This document shows, in pieces, positions 8,430-16,340 of a stretch of DNA of 64,000 nucleotides. Numbering within the stretch: the first letter of the stretch is position 1; each line of letters opens with the position of its first letter. The stretch covers positions 37,266-101,265 of the forward strand of contig CAZGTM010000002.1 in NCBI GenBank assembly GCA_964528595.1, read 5' to 3'. This stretch comes from CAYFKJ01 sp964528595 (GTDB lineage: Bacteria > Pseudomonadota > Alphaproteobacteria > UBA2966). The notes beneath the pieces were generated by a model. The model did not search any database and was not told the origin of the DNA. It worked only from the letters and a program-made list of their open reading frames with translations. A program made the translations under genes and the position numbers.

Positions 8430-8948
8430 TTGGATATCGATAAGCTTGCCGAACAGGACGAGTTCGATCTGATCGTCGGTTTTTTCGACCTCAATCTTTA
8501 CGCAAAATGGGCCGACGGCCGCCCCGCCAGGGAAGCTCTTGAATTGGCCGAGGCGCTGTTCGAGCGGACGGGAGAACAAATTTCCGCCGCCGGGGGCAGG
8601 CTGGTCAAGGCCATCGGGGACGCGGGGCTGTTTATTTTCCCGGGCGAGCAACCCGACGAAACCGTCGCCGCCCTGCAGCAAATGAAGCGTGACTGCGACG
8701 AATGGCTAGCCCAACGCGCTTACCCGGGAGCCATGACCGTGGCGGCTCAGTACGGACCGGTCGCCTGCGGTTTCGTCGGCCCGCCCGGTGACCGGAGATT
8801 TGACGTTTACGGGGCGACAGTGAACCAAGCCGCCCTGATGCAGGGGCATGAATTCGCTCTGGGTGAAGGCCTTGCAAATATATTGAGTGCTGAAAATCGG
8901 GTGGCGTTGAGAGAACTTGAGGATGGATCGTTTGTCTCCGCTGATTAG
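8430..8948 (+). CDS. class III adenylate/guanylate cyclase-like domain protein, probably degenerate
   Basis: The 172-residue protein is a single class III nucleotidyl cyclase homology domain with no sensor or membrane part. Visible family features: D20 in GFFDLNLY (first metal aspartate), K60 and D64 in GRLVKAIGDAGLF (substrate lysine position and second metal aspartate), and YGPVACGFVG...YGATVNQAA matching the family's G-V-x-x-G-x-x-G and VN-A-A-R motif. N132 is kept but the transition-state arginine four residues later is replaced by L136, so cyclase activity is doubtful; it may bind nucleotide or regulate. The start is TTG at 8430, preceded by GGGGG. Its stop lies 2 bases from the stop of the convergent response regulator, which hints at a functional pair. 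Overall assignment is good; activity is uncertain. Confidence 0.72.
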   Translation: MDIDKLAEQDEFDLIVGFFDLNLYAKWADGRPAREALELAEALFERTGEQISAAGGRLVKAIGDAGLFIFPGEQPDETVAALQQMKRDCDEWLAQRAYPGAMTVAAQYGPVACGFVGPPGDRRFDVYGATVNQAALMQGHEFALGEGLANILSAENRVALRELEDGSFVSAD

Positions 8949-8950
8949 AT

Positions 8951-9634
8951 CTATTGCCGAATAACCACTGTCTGTAAGCCGATGATTTCCGACAAATCCT
9001 GAAGTCTGCTGACATTGCTCTCGCGCAGCGCCGTATCGGCGGCATAGAGCATATATCCCTCCCCGCTCATCAGATCCTGGTCGAGTACGGCGCCCGGCTG
9101 CAGTTCGTAAACCGGTACCTCGACGGCCTTGGCCGAGGGCGCCGGTTTTTCGGCCGGTTGATCCACCGGCGACGGCGGCATATTGACCACCGGGACGGTG
9201 ACCGCGCCATAGGCGTCCGTCGATTTCATTGACCGAGGCGATGAAACAACCCGCGTGATGCGCTCCTCGATGACGTCCGGTCCGTCGTCTTTTTTCACGA
9301 AGGCGTCGCAATCAAGCGCCAAAGCCGCCCCCATTAAAGATTCGTCGCTGGATCCGGTGAGGACGACAACCGGTAAATCGCTCGCCGCATCCGTCATGCC
9401 GATGCGCAGCATCTTGAGAAATTTGAGCCCGTTCATGGGCTCCATCATGATGTCGAGCACCACCAGATCGGGCTTGAACGACGCCAGCGCCGACACGGCC
9501 TGGGCGCCGTCGGCGGCCTCTCCGACCTCCTGAAATCCGATTTGCTTGAGGATGCGGATAATCAATCCGCGGTAAAATTCCTCATCGTCAACGACGAGTA
9601 CGCGGATTTCGGCCAAGTCCAATTTATCTGCCAT
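8951..9634 (-). CDS. response regulator with receiver domain and novel-looking C-terminal module
   Basis: Residues 10-125 form a CheY-like receiver domain: acidic pair D16/D17, phospho-acceptor D61 (VVLDIMM), T93 and K114. A Pro/Ala-rich linker (about 150-170) leads to a C-terminal module of about 55 residues (VPVYELQPGAVLDQDLMSGE onward) that resembles the short region found in front of HD-GYP domains in some regulators, but no HD-GYP, GGDEF or DNA-binding domain follows. Output is therefore unknown, perhaps protein-protein interaction. No histidine kinase is adjacent. The neighbour ending 2 bases away on the other strand is the cyclase-like protein. Confidence 0.85.
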   Translation of the reverse strand: MADKLDLAEIRVLVVDDEEFYRGLIIRILKQIGFQEVGEAADGAQAVSALASFKPDLVVLDIMMEPMNGLKFLKMLRIGMTDAASDLPVVVLTGSSDESLMGAALALDCDAFVKKDDGPDVIEERITRVVSSPRSMKSTDAYGAVTVPVVNMPPSPVDQPAEKPAPSAKAVEVPVYELQPGAVLDQDLMSGEGYMLYAADTALRESNVSRLQDLSEIIGLQTVVIRQ

Positions 9635-9718
9635 CAGCTGCCCGTGCCCCCTCGGCTGAGTGTACTACAAATCTAGTGCTCTCGCCCTTCTCCGTCCAAC
9701 GGCTTGCCTACCCATTGC

Positions 9719-10027
9719 TTATTCGCCCGGTTGAGGTCCGTCGTACCCCTCGACGATCACGAGATCGCCTTGCGACACATGCTCCCTGAGTTTGATGGCG
9801 GTTTGATACTCAGGTGATTCGTAGCAATCGAGGGCGGCCTCGTAACTGGGGAATTCGAGCACCACGTCCTTGGCCCGCACCGCGCCTTCCTTGCCGGCGA
9901 ACTCGCCACCGCGAACCAGAAACCTGGCGCCGAATTTGGCAAACGGTTCGGCATTGGCGGCGATGTACTTCGCGTATTGCTCGGGATCGTCGATGTCGAT
10001 GTGTGCGATCCAGTATCCCTTGGCCAT
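9719..10027 (-). CDS. DUF1330 family protein
   Basis: A 102-residue cytoplasmic protein of the DUF1330 family, a small dimeric alpha-beta barrel fold of unknown function. Typical features are the opening KGYWIAHIDIDDPEQYAKY, the central GGEF, and the VVLEFPSYEAALDCYESPEYQ block. It stands alone between the response regulator and ftsB, with no link visible to either. The ATG at 10027 is preceded by GGGAGAACGAGGATAT, a good ribosome-binding context. Confidence 0.88.
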   Translation of the reverse strand: MAKGYWIAHIDIDDPEQYAKYIAANAEPFAKFGARFLVRGGEFAGKEGAVRAKDVVLEFPSYEAALDCYESPEYQTAIKLREHVSQGDLVIVEGYDGPQPGE

Positions 10028-10162
10028 ATCCTCGTTCTCCCGTGATGACGTTCGGAATGATCTTAGGCAATCGAAGCGGGTCCGCCAACATACTCGTGAG
10101 GCGGTTCGCCGCGGATACGGGTGTGGGACAGGTTTGATCGCGAAATCGAAGAACCGATTCGC

Positions 10163-10474
10163 TTAACGGCCCAGGATGACCACTTCGTCCTTGTGAACAA
10201 GCCCGAGCACGTCGCGGGCACGTTCTTCCAGCATGTCGCGTGAAAGGCCGTCGCCGCGCAGCAAAGCGACCCGGCGTTCAAGGCGGCTCAATTCCGCCTG
10301 GTTGACCATTAACTGGGCTTCCGCCCGCATGATCTCCTGATCCAGCTGCAGCCACGCCGACAGACCGCGCTCGCCCTGCACGGCGTGATAGCCGAAGTAG
10401 GTCAGGACGCCGGCGCAAAGCAGCGGAACGATGGCGAAACGGGCGCGGCGGCGAAGTTGAAGACCTAAGCTCAT
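10163..10474 (-). CDS. ftsB: FtsB/DivIC-type septum formation initiator
   Basis: A 103-residue bitopic inner-membrane protein: a short basic N terminus, one transmembrane helix (about residues 12-30), then a periplasmic coiled coil (LQLDQEIMRAEAQLMVNQAELSRLERRV) and the conserved tail LEERARDVLGLVHKDEVVI of the family. FtsB joins FtsL and FtsQ in the divisome. In alphaproteobacteria this gene usually sits between eno and pdhA; here an aminotransferase, a small membrane protein and the 7-10 kb accessory genes have come in on either side. Its upstream region carries an unusual set of GANTC sites. Confidence 0.92.
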   Translation of the reverse strand: MSLGLQLRRRARFAIVPLLCAGVLTYFGYHAVQGERGLSAWLQLDQEIMRAEAQLMVNQAELSRLERRVALLRGDGLSRDMLEERARDVLGLVHKDEVVILGR

Positions 10475-10483
10475 GCCTTAAGC

Positions 10484-10581
10484 GAATCACATGTGATTCC
10501 ACACGGTCAACAAAAAAATGCTTTAGAGTCTGGACTCTAGGGCAAAGTGTTGCCGTTTTGACTCACTTTACTGCGCGATTC
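10484..10581. promoter_or_regulatory. cluster of six GANTC (CcrM-type) sites with two palindromes, ftsB divergent region
   Basis: Six GANTC sequences occur in 98 bases: 10484, 10495, 10526, 10533, 10560 and 10577. The first two lie in the perfect 16-base palindrome GAATCACATGTGATTC (10484-10499), and the next two in TAGAGTC-TG-GACTCTA (10524-10539). GANTC is the target of the alphaproteobacterial CcrM methylase, and methylated GANTC in promoters is used by GcrA to control division genes in Caulobacter. The position, directly upstream of ftsB, fits that. The palindromes could alternatively be operators for another dimeric regulator. That the sites are there is certain; their use is inference. 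Confidence 0.6.
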
Positions 10582-10687
10582 CCGCGACACCGGTTTTGGC
10601 GAACGGTTTTGCACTGTGTTACGATGAGAACGGTTATCATCCATTGCGCATCTTGTGAGACCGCGACTAAGCGTTCCGGAGGTCATC

Positions 10688-11047
10688 ATGGTAACAACGT
10701 TTGAACCCGGCAGTTTTCTCGACCAGGTCCGCGACTACGTCATGACGTTCCTCGGCATCATCATGGCGCTGACGCCGCCCGCATTGTGGTTCGGCTGGCG
10801 CCAGGATCTCTTCTGGATCGTCATCTCCGCCAGCGTCGGCTCGGCGGTGCTCTACTACATTCTGGCCCATTTCGAACCGCCGCCGCCCAAGCGCTGGGGC
10901 GGGCCGCGCCAAATCAAGAAGGTCGAGCTCTCGGACGAATTTCTCGCCGTCCTGACGGATTCCGCGCCCTGGACCTACCACCACGGTGTGCGCGGCAACC
11001 GGTCGTTCCGCGGCAAGATGGAGCGTCTTCGGCAATTGATGAAATAG
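10688..11047 (+). CDS. small two-helix membrane protein of unknown function
   Basis: I do not recognise this 119-residue protein. It has two hydrophobic helices (about residues 12-33, YVMTFLGIIMALTPPALWFG, and 38-57, FWIVISASVGSAVLYYILAH), a Pro-rich turn (EPPPPKRWGG), and a basic, soluble C-terminal half ending RGKMERLRQLMK. The ATG at 10688 is favoured over an in-frame start at 10655 because GGAGG stands 6 bases in front of it. It is divergent from ftsB and shares the GANTC-rich intergenic region; the aminotransferase follows 42 bases later and may be co-transcribed. Confidence 0.7.
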   Translation: MVTTFEPGSFLDQVRDYVMTFLGIIMALTPPALWFGWRQDLFWIVISASVGSAVLYYILAHFEPPPPKRWGGPRQIKKVELSDEFLAVLTDSAPWTYHHGVRGNRSFRGKMERLRQLMK

Positions 11048-11089
11048 CTCCGCCTTGACTTAAGCCCTCAAGTCTCCTGAACTCGGCGG

Positions 11090-12463
11090 ATGAACGATCA
11101 GGGCAATCCTCCGGTTGGGGACAATCAACCGTCATCCATGTTCTTCTGGCCGACGCCGGACCGTCCCATGGTGGACCGGGGCGACGGCATTTATCTCTGG
11201 GACACCGCAGACAAGCGGTACATCGACGCCAGTTCCGGGCCGCAAACCACCAATCTCGGGCACGGCAACAAGCGCGTGCTGGCGGCGATGCAGGCCCAGG
11301 CCGAGAAGGTCTCCTACGCTTTTCGCAGCCATTTCCTCAACGAGCCCGCCGAACTGCTGGCCAAAGAGATTGCCGCCGCCGCACCCGATCCGCTGGACAT
11401 GGCATTCTTCTGCTCCGGCGGTTCGGAAGCGGTCGAGACCTGCATTAAGCTGGCCCGCCAGTACGCTTTGGCGACGGGAGAGGATACCCGTTACAAGGTC
11501 ATCTCCCGTATCCCCTCCTACCACGGCACGACCTTGGGCGCGTTGGCGCTGACCGGCGATCCGGCCGGTTTTTCCATGTTCGCGCCGATGATGGTCAACC
11601 AGCCCAAAATCCCCGCCCCCTTCTGCCGCTACCGCCCGGCGGGCCAGACGGAGGACGAGGCGGCGCTCGGCTTCGCCAATGCGCTGGAGACCGAAATCGT
11701 TAACCAGGGACCGGAGACTGTACTTGCTTTCATCATCGAGCCTGTGGGCGGCGCCTCGACCGGCGCGCTGACGGCGCCGGACATCTATTACAAACGCATC
11801 CGCGAAATCTGCGACAAATACGGCGTGCTGTTGATCTTCGACGAGGTCATGTCGGGCGCCGGCCGCTGCGGCAAATTCCTCTCGGCCGAATACTGGCCCG
11901 ACGCCCTGCCCGACATCGTCGCCCTGGCCAAGGGACTGGCAGCCGGCTACATGCCTTTGGGCGCCTGTCTCGCCCCGCGCGAAATGGTCGAGACCGTCCA
12001 AGCGCGTGGCGGTTTCATGCACGGCCACACCTACTCCGCCAGCCCCATCGCCTGCGCCGTAGGCCGCGCCGTGCTGAAGGAATACACCGACTACGGTTTG
12101 ATCGAGAACGCCGCCAGGATGGGGATGATCCTCAAGGCGCGTCTGGAGGAACTACTGGAGCGCTATGAGTTCATCGGTGAAGTGCGCGGCAAGGGCCTGC
12201 TGCTCGCCTTCGATGTCATGGCCGACCGCGAGACCGGCACGCCGCTGCCACCGGAGCTGAACGCCCACCTTCGATTGGCCCAGGAAGCCTATGACCGGGG
12301 TCTGATCATCTACTCACGCCGCGTCATGGGCGGCGCCCGCGGTGATCATTTCCTCGTCACGCCGGCCCTGACTATTACCGAAGCGCAAATCGACGAGATC
12401 ATGGACCTGCTGGTCCAGTCCCTCGACGCCTTCGCCCCGGAAGTACGGGCGGCGCTGGCTTAA
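11090..12463 (+). CDS. class III PLP-dependent aminotransferase
   Basis: A 457-residue fold-type I aminotransferase of class III (omega-aminotransferase group). Conserved elements: GPQTTNLGHGN near the N terminus, the cofactor-contacting CSGGSEAVETCIKLARQYA, the aspartate in LLIFDEVMSGAGR, and the Schiff-base lysine in VALAKGLAAGYMPLGA. Substrates in this group range from beta-alanine and GABA to diamines and keto-ester amines, and nothing in the sequence settles which applies. It is inserted between ftsB and eno, which are adjacent in many relatives, and ends 1 base before the convergent eno stop. Confidence 0.88.
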   Translation: MNDQGNPPVGDNQPSSMFFWPTPDRPMVDRGDGIYLWDTADKRYIDASSGPQTTNLGHGNKRVLAAMQAQAEKVSYAFRSHFLNEPAELLAKEIAAAAPDPLDMAFFCSGGSEAVETCIKLARQYALATGEDTRYKVISRIPSYHGTTLGALALTGDPAGFSMFAPMMVNQPKIPAPFCRYRPAGQTEDEAALGFANALETEIVNQGPETVLAFIIEPVGGASTGALTAPDIYYKRIREICDKYGVLLIFDEVMSGAGRCGKFLSAEYWPDALPDIVALAKGLAAGYMPLGACLAPREMVETVQARGGFMHGHTYSASPIACAVGRAVLKEYTDYGLIENAARMGMILKARLEELLERYEFIGEVRGKGLLLAFDVMADRETGTPLPPELNAHLRLAQEAYDRGLIIYSRRVMGGARGDHFLVTPALTITEAQIDEIMDLLVQSLDAFAPEVRAALA

Positions 12464-12464
12464 A

Positions 12465-13745
12465 CTACAGTTTCCCCCGGCCGAAAGCGTTGCGGCCGGC
12501 GTAGACGGCGGCGGGGCCGAGATTTTCCTCGATGCGAATGAGCTGGTTGTACTTGGCCATGCGGTCGGAGCGCGAGAGCGAACCCGTCTTGATCTGGCCG
12601 CAGTTGGTCGCCACCGCCAAATCGGCGATGGTGGCATCTTCGGTTTCGCCCGAGCGGTGCGACATGACGTTGCGGTAGCCCGCCATGTGCGCCATTTCGA
12701 CAGCCTCCAAGGTTTCCGACAGCGTGCCGATCTGGTTGACCTTGATCAGGATGGCGTTGGCGATGCCCTGGTCGATGCCGTCGGCCAGGCGTTTGGGATT
12801 GGTGACGAAAAGATCGTCGCCCACGAGTTGGACCTTGTCGCCGATGGCTTCGGTAAGCGCCGCCCAGCCCTGCCAATCATTTTCGTCCATGCCGTCTTCG
12901 ATGGAGACGATGGTGGGGTAGTTGCCGACAAGTTCCCCGTACATCGCGGCCATGCCGGCGCCGTCCAGTTCCTTGCCCTCGAAGCGGTAGGTGCCATCTG
13001 TGCAAAACTCGCTGGAGGCGACGTCGAGGGCGAGATAGATGTCCTCGCCCGCCTTGAAACCCGCCGTCGCGATGGATTGATTAATAAAGTCCAGTGCTTC
13101 GTCGGCGCTTTTGAGCGACGGCGCGAAACCGCCCTCGTCGCCGACGTTGGTGTTGTGACCCGCCTGGCTGAGTTCCTTCTTGAGGGCGTGGAAAACCTCC
13201 GCCCCCATGCGCACCGCTTCCGACAGGCTGGGCGCGCCCACCGGCATAATCATGAATTCCTGAAAATCGATGGGATTGTCGGCATGGGCGCCGCCATTGA
13301 TGATGTTCATCATGGGCACCGGCAATGTGCGGGCGTTGACGCCGCCGACATAGGCATAAAGCGGCAGTCCGGCCTCCAGCGCCGCCGCCTTGGCCGTGGC
13401 GAGGCTGACGCCGAGAATGGCGTTGGCGCCGAGGCGCTGCTTGTTGTCGGTGCCGTCGAGATCCAGCATGGCCCGGTCGATGACTTCCTGCTCCTCGGCG
13501 TCCATGCCGGAAAGCGCGTCAAAGATCTCGCCGTTGACGGCTTCGATGGCGTTCTGCACGCCCTTGCCGCCGTAACGTGCGCCCCCGTCACGCAGTTCAT
13601 GGGCTTCGAACTGGCCGGTCGAGGCGCCGGACGGGACTGCGGCGCGGCCGATGCAGCCGGTCTCCAGTTCGACGTCGACCTCGACGGTGGGGTTGCCGCG
13701 CGAATCGAGGATTTCACGGCCACGAATGTCGATGATGGCAGTCAT
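12465..13745 (-). CDS. eno: enolase
   Basis: Enolase interconverts 2-phosphoglycerate and phosphoenolpyruvate in glycolysis and gluconeogenesis. The 426-residue protein has normal length and the expected motifs: SGASTGQFEAHELRD (mobile loop), INGGAHADN, the metal-binding SIEDGMDENDW, the catalytic lysine in ILIKVNQIGTL, and the signature SHRSGETEDATIADLA. The ATG at 13745 is preceded by GGAGAG. It lies 54 bases downstream of kdsA on the same strand, and its stop codon is 1 base from that of the convergent aminotransferase. Confidence 0.98.
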   Translation of the reverse strand: MTAIIDIRGREILDSRGNPTVEVDVELETGCIGRAAVPSGASTGQFEAHELRDGGARYGGKGVQNAIEAVNGEIFDALSGMDAEEQEVIDRAMLDLDGTDNKQRLGANAILGVSLATAKAAALEAGLPLYAYVGGVNARTLPVPMMNIINGGAHADNPIDFQEFMIMPVGAPSLSEAVRMGAEVFHALKKELSQAGHNTNVGDEGGFAPSLKSADEALDFINQSIATAGFKAGEDIYLALDVASSEFCTDGTYRFEGKELDGAGMAAMYGELVGNYPTIVSIEDGMDENDWQGWAALTEAIGDKVQLVGDDLFVTNPKRLADGIDQGIANAILIKVNQIGTLSETLEAVEMAHMAGYRNVMSHRSGETEDATIADLAVATNCGQIKTGSLSRSDRMAKYNQLIRIEENLGPAAVYAGRNAFGRGKL

Positions 13746-13799
13746 CTGACGGTCTCTCCAGGTTTGAACAAGTTTGTCGCTAGGTTTGTATAAGGCGCG

Positions 13800-14627
13800 T
13801 CACGACTTGGCAACGCGGTCGAAGTCCATGAGTTGGCCCAACAGCGCCGGCATCTCCGAAATCGGCACCATGTTGGGGCCATCGGAGGGGGCGTTGTCGG
13901 GATCGGGATGGGTTTCCATGAAGACGCCGGCGACGCCGACTGCAACGGCGGCGCGGGCCAAAACCGGGACGTACTTGCGCTCCCCGCCCGAGGTCTCGCC
14001 CTGCCCACCCGGCTGCTGCACCGAGTGCGTTGCGTCAAAGATCACCGGATGGCCGGTCTCCGCCAAGGTCGGCAAGCCGCGCATGTCGGAAACCAGCGTG
14101 TTGTAGCCGAAGCTGGTGCCGCGTTCGGTCAGCAATACGTTGTCGTTGCCCGCGCCGGTGACCTTGGCGGCGACATTTTTCATATCCCAGGGCGCCAGAA
14201 ACTGGCCCTTCTTGATATTGACTGCCTTGCCGGTCGCCGCCGCCGCCAGCAGCAGGTCCGTCTGGCGGCAGAGAAAGGCCGGAATTTGCAGCACGTCGAC
14301 AACGTCTGCAACGCCCGCGCACTGTTCCGCGGTGTGGACATCGGTCAACACGGGACATCCGATTTCCGCTTTGACCTCCGCAAAGATCGGCAGCGAGGCT
14401 TCCAGGCCGAGGCCGCGCTCACTGGCGGCACTGGTGCGGTTGGCCTTATCGAAGGACGTTTTGTAGATCAAGCCGATGCCGAGTTCGTCGGTCATGCGCT
14501 TGAGTTCGCCGGCCGTCGACAGCGCCAGTTCCCGGTTTTCCAACTGGCAAGGTCCGGCAATCAGCGTCAGCGGCAGGTCGTTGCCGACTTTGACATTGCC
14601 GATTTGGACTTGCCGGGGTGCCGCCAT
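13800..14627 (-). CDS. kdsA: 3-deoxy-D-manno-octulosonate 8-phosphate synthase
   Basis: KdsA condenses phosphoenolpyruvate with arabinose 5-phosphate to make KDO 8-phosphate for lipopolysaccharide. The 275-residue TIM-barrel protein shows GPCQLENRELAL, YKTSFDKANRTS and DATHSVQQPGG. The cysteine in GPC near residue 22 is the metal-ligand position that distinguishes metal-dependent (class II) KDO8P synthases; the E. coli metal-independent enzyme has asparagine there. The gene starts 3 bases after pyrG and precedes eno, whose product makes its substrate PEP. Confidence 0.96.
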   Translation of the reverse strand: MAAPRQVQIGNVKVGNDLPLTLIAGPCQLENRELALSTAGELKRMTDELGIGLIYKTSFDKANRTSAASERGLGLEASLPIFAEVKAEIGCPVLTDVHTAEQCAGVADVVDVLQIPAFLCRQTDLLLAAAATGKAVNIKKGQFLAPWDMKNVAAKVTGAGNDNVLLTERGTSFGYNTLVSDMRGLPTLAETGHPVIFDATHSVQQPGGQGETSGGERKYVPVLARAAVAVGVAGVFMETHPDPDNAPSDGPNMVPISEMPALLGQLMDFDRVAKS

Positions 14628-14630
14628 CGG

Positions 14631-16259
14631 CTACACCAGCCTTGATTGCCTGACCGCCGCCTCAATAAACGAGGCGAACAGCGGGTGGGGTTCGAACGGT
14701 TTGGATTTGAGCTCCGGGTGGAACTGCACGCCGATGAACCAGGGGTGGTCGGGATGCTCGACGATTTCGGGCAGCACGCCGTCGGGTGAGAGGCCGGAGA
14801 ACACCAGGCCCGCCCCTTCGAGCTTCTCCCGGTAGTTGATGTTGACCTCGTAGCGGTGACGGTGGCGTTCGCTGATGTCGCGTTCGGCATAGACTTCCTG
14901 GACGCGGCTGCCGTCCGCCAACGCGCAATCGTAAGCGCCGAGGCGCATGGTGCCGCCGAGATCGGTGCCAGCGTCGCGGGTCTCCAGTTCGTTGCCGCGC
15001 GTCCATTCGGTCATCAGGCCGACCACCGGTTCGTCGGTTTCACCGAACTCGGTCGAACTCGCGCCTTCGATGCCGGCCATGTGGCGAGCCGCTTCGATCA
15101 CCGCCATCTGCATGCCGAAGCAAATACCGAAATAGGGAATGCTCTTTTCGCGCGCCAGCTTGGCGGCGGCGATTTTTCCTTCCGAACCGCGCTCGCCGAA
15201 GCCGCCCGGCACCAGAATGCCGTGAACGCCTTCAAGCTCATGAAGCCGCTCGGGATCTTCAAATATTTCCGATTCCATCCACTGCACGTCGACGCCGACC
15301 CGGTTAGAGATGCCGCCGTGGGTCAGCGCCTCATCGAGCGACTTGTAGGCGTCCTTGAGACCGGTGTACTTGCCGATGACGGCGATTTTGACCTCGCCTT
15401 CGGGCTGCACCACGCGGTCGACGATGTCCTGCCAACGCGTGAGATCCGGTTCCGGCGCGTCCGTGATGCCGAACGTCTTCAGCACCTGCACGTCGAAGCC
15501 CTCGGCGTGGTAGCTCAAGGGCACCTCGTAGATACTGCCAACGTCCAGCGCCTGGATCACGGCCTCCTCACGCACGTTGCAGAAAAGCCCCATCTTGCGC
15601 CGTTCCTTGGCCGGAATGTCGCGGTCGCAGCGGCAGAGCAGGAGATCGGGCTGAATGCCGATGCTGCGCAGTTCCTTGACCGAGTGCTGCGTCGGCTTGG
15701 TTTTCAGTTCGTGCGCGGAGGAGATGAAGGGCACCAGCGTCAGGTGCACGAAGGCCGCGCGTTCGCGTCCCAAGTCGTTGCTCAGCTGACGAATGGCTTC
15801 AAAGAACGGCAAGGCCTCGATATCGCCCACCGTGCCGCCGATTTCGCACAACACGAAGTCATGACCCTCGACGTCCGAGAGCACGAAGTCCTTGATGGCG
15901 TTGGTTACGTGCGGGATGACCTGCACCGTCGCCCCGAGGTAATCGCCGCGCCGCTCCTTCTCGATGATGGTCTGGTAGATGCGTCCCGTGGTGACGTTGT
16001 CGGACTGCCGCGCCGCCACGCCGGTGAAACGTTCGTAGTGCCCGAGGTCGAGATCGGTCTCCGCGCCGTCATCCGTGACGAAGACTTCCCCATGCTCATA
16101 GGGGTTCATCGTGCCGGGATCAACGTTGATGTAGGGGTCGAGTTTTCGGAGGCGGACCTTGTAGCCTCTGGCTTGCAGGAGAGAACCCAGTGCCGCGGAG
16201 GCGAGTCCCTTTCCGAGGGAGGAAACCACGCCGCCGGTGATAAAAATGAACCGCGTCAT
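14631..16259 (-). CDS. pyrG: CTP synthase
   Basis: PyrG makes CTP from UTP, ATP and glutamine. The N-terminal synthetase domain (about residues 1-270) opens with RFIFITGGVVSSLGKGLA and contains KLDPYINVDPGTMNP. The C-terminal class I glutamine amidotransferase domain has the catalytic cysteine in YFGICFGMQMAVIEAARH and the His-Glu pair in GVQFHPE. The start at 16259 (MTRFIF) matches the usual N terminus; a TTG four codons upstream is the alternative. There is no strong Shine-Dalgarno sequence. An intrinsic terminator stands only about 33 bases upstream, between secG and pyrG, with no obvious promoter in between. Confidence 0.97.
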   Translation of the reverse strand: MTRFIFITGGVVSSLGKGLASAALGSLLQARGYKVRLRKLDPYINVDPGTMNPYEHGEVFVTDDGAETDLDLGHYERFTGVAARQSDNVTTGRIYQTIIEKERRGDYLGATVQVIPHVTNAIKDFVLSDVEGHDFVLCEIGGTVGDIEALPFFEAIRQLSNDLGRERAAFVHLTLVPFISSAHELKTKPTQHSVKELRSIGIQPDLLLCRCDRDIPAKERRKMGLFCNVREEAVIQALDVGSIYEVPLSYHAEGFDVQVLKTFGITDAPEPDLTRWQDIVDRVVQPEGEVKIAVIGKYTGLKDAYKSLDEALTHGGISNRVGVDVQWMESEIFEDPERLHELEGVHGILVPGGFGERGSEGKIAAAKLAREKSIPYFGICFGMQMAVIEAARHMAGIEGASSTEFGETDEPVVGLMTEWTRGNELETRDAGTDLGGTMRLGAYDCALADGSRVQEVYAERDISERHRHRYEVNINYREKLEGAGLVFSGLSPDGVLPEIVEHPDHPWFIGVQFHPELKSKPFEPHPLFASFIEAAVRQSRLV

Positions 16260-16292
16260 GGACGGTAACAATACATCAACTTCGCGCCCTCA

Positions 16293-16334
16293 CAAATTAA
16301 AAGAGGCGGCAAATTTACCGCCTCGGAGTTTTTT
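16293..16334 (-). terminator. intrinsic terminator between secG and pyrG (possible attenuator)
   Basis: A 7-base-pair GC stem (16303-16309 with 16318-16324; GAGGCGG/CCGCCTC) is followed on the minus strand by TTTTAATTT. It is 7-16 bases past the secG stop and so ends the secG transcript. On the plus strand the same hairpin is followed, after four bases, by seven T, so it could act in both directions. Because pyrG starts right after it, partial read-through could set pyrG expression. Confidence 0.75.
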
Positions 16335-16340
16335 TCGCCT

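Noticed and set aside
14856..16268. Open frame of 470 codons opposite pyrG
   Set aside because: Antisense to a full-length CTP synthase with intact catalytic motifs; no family similarity seen.
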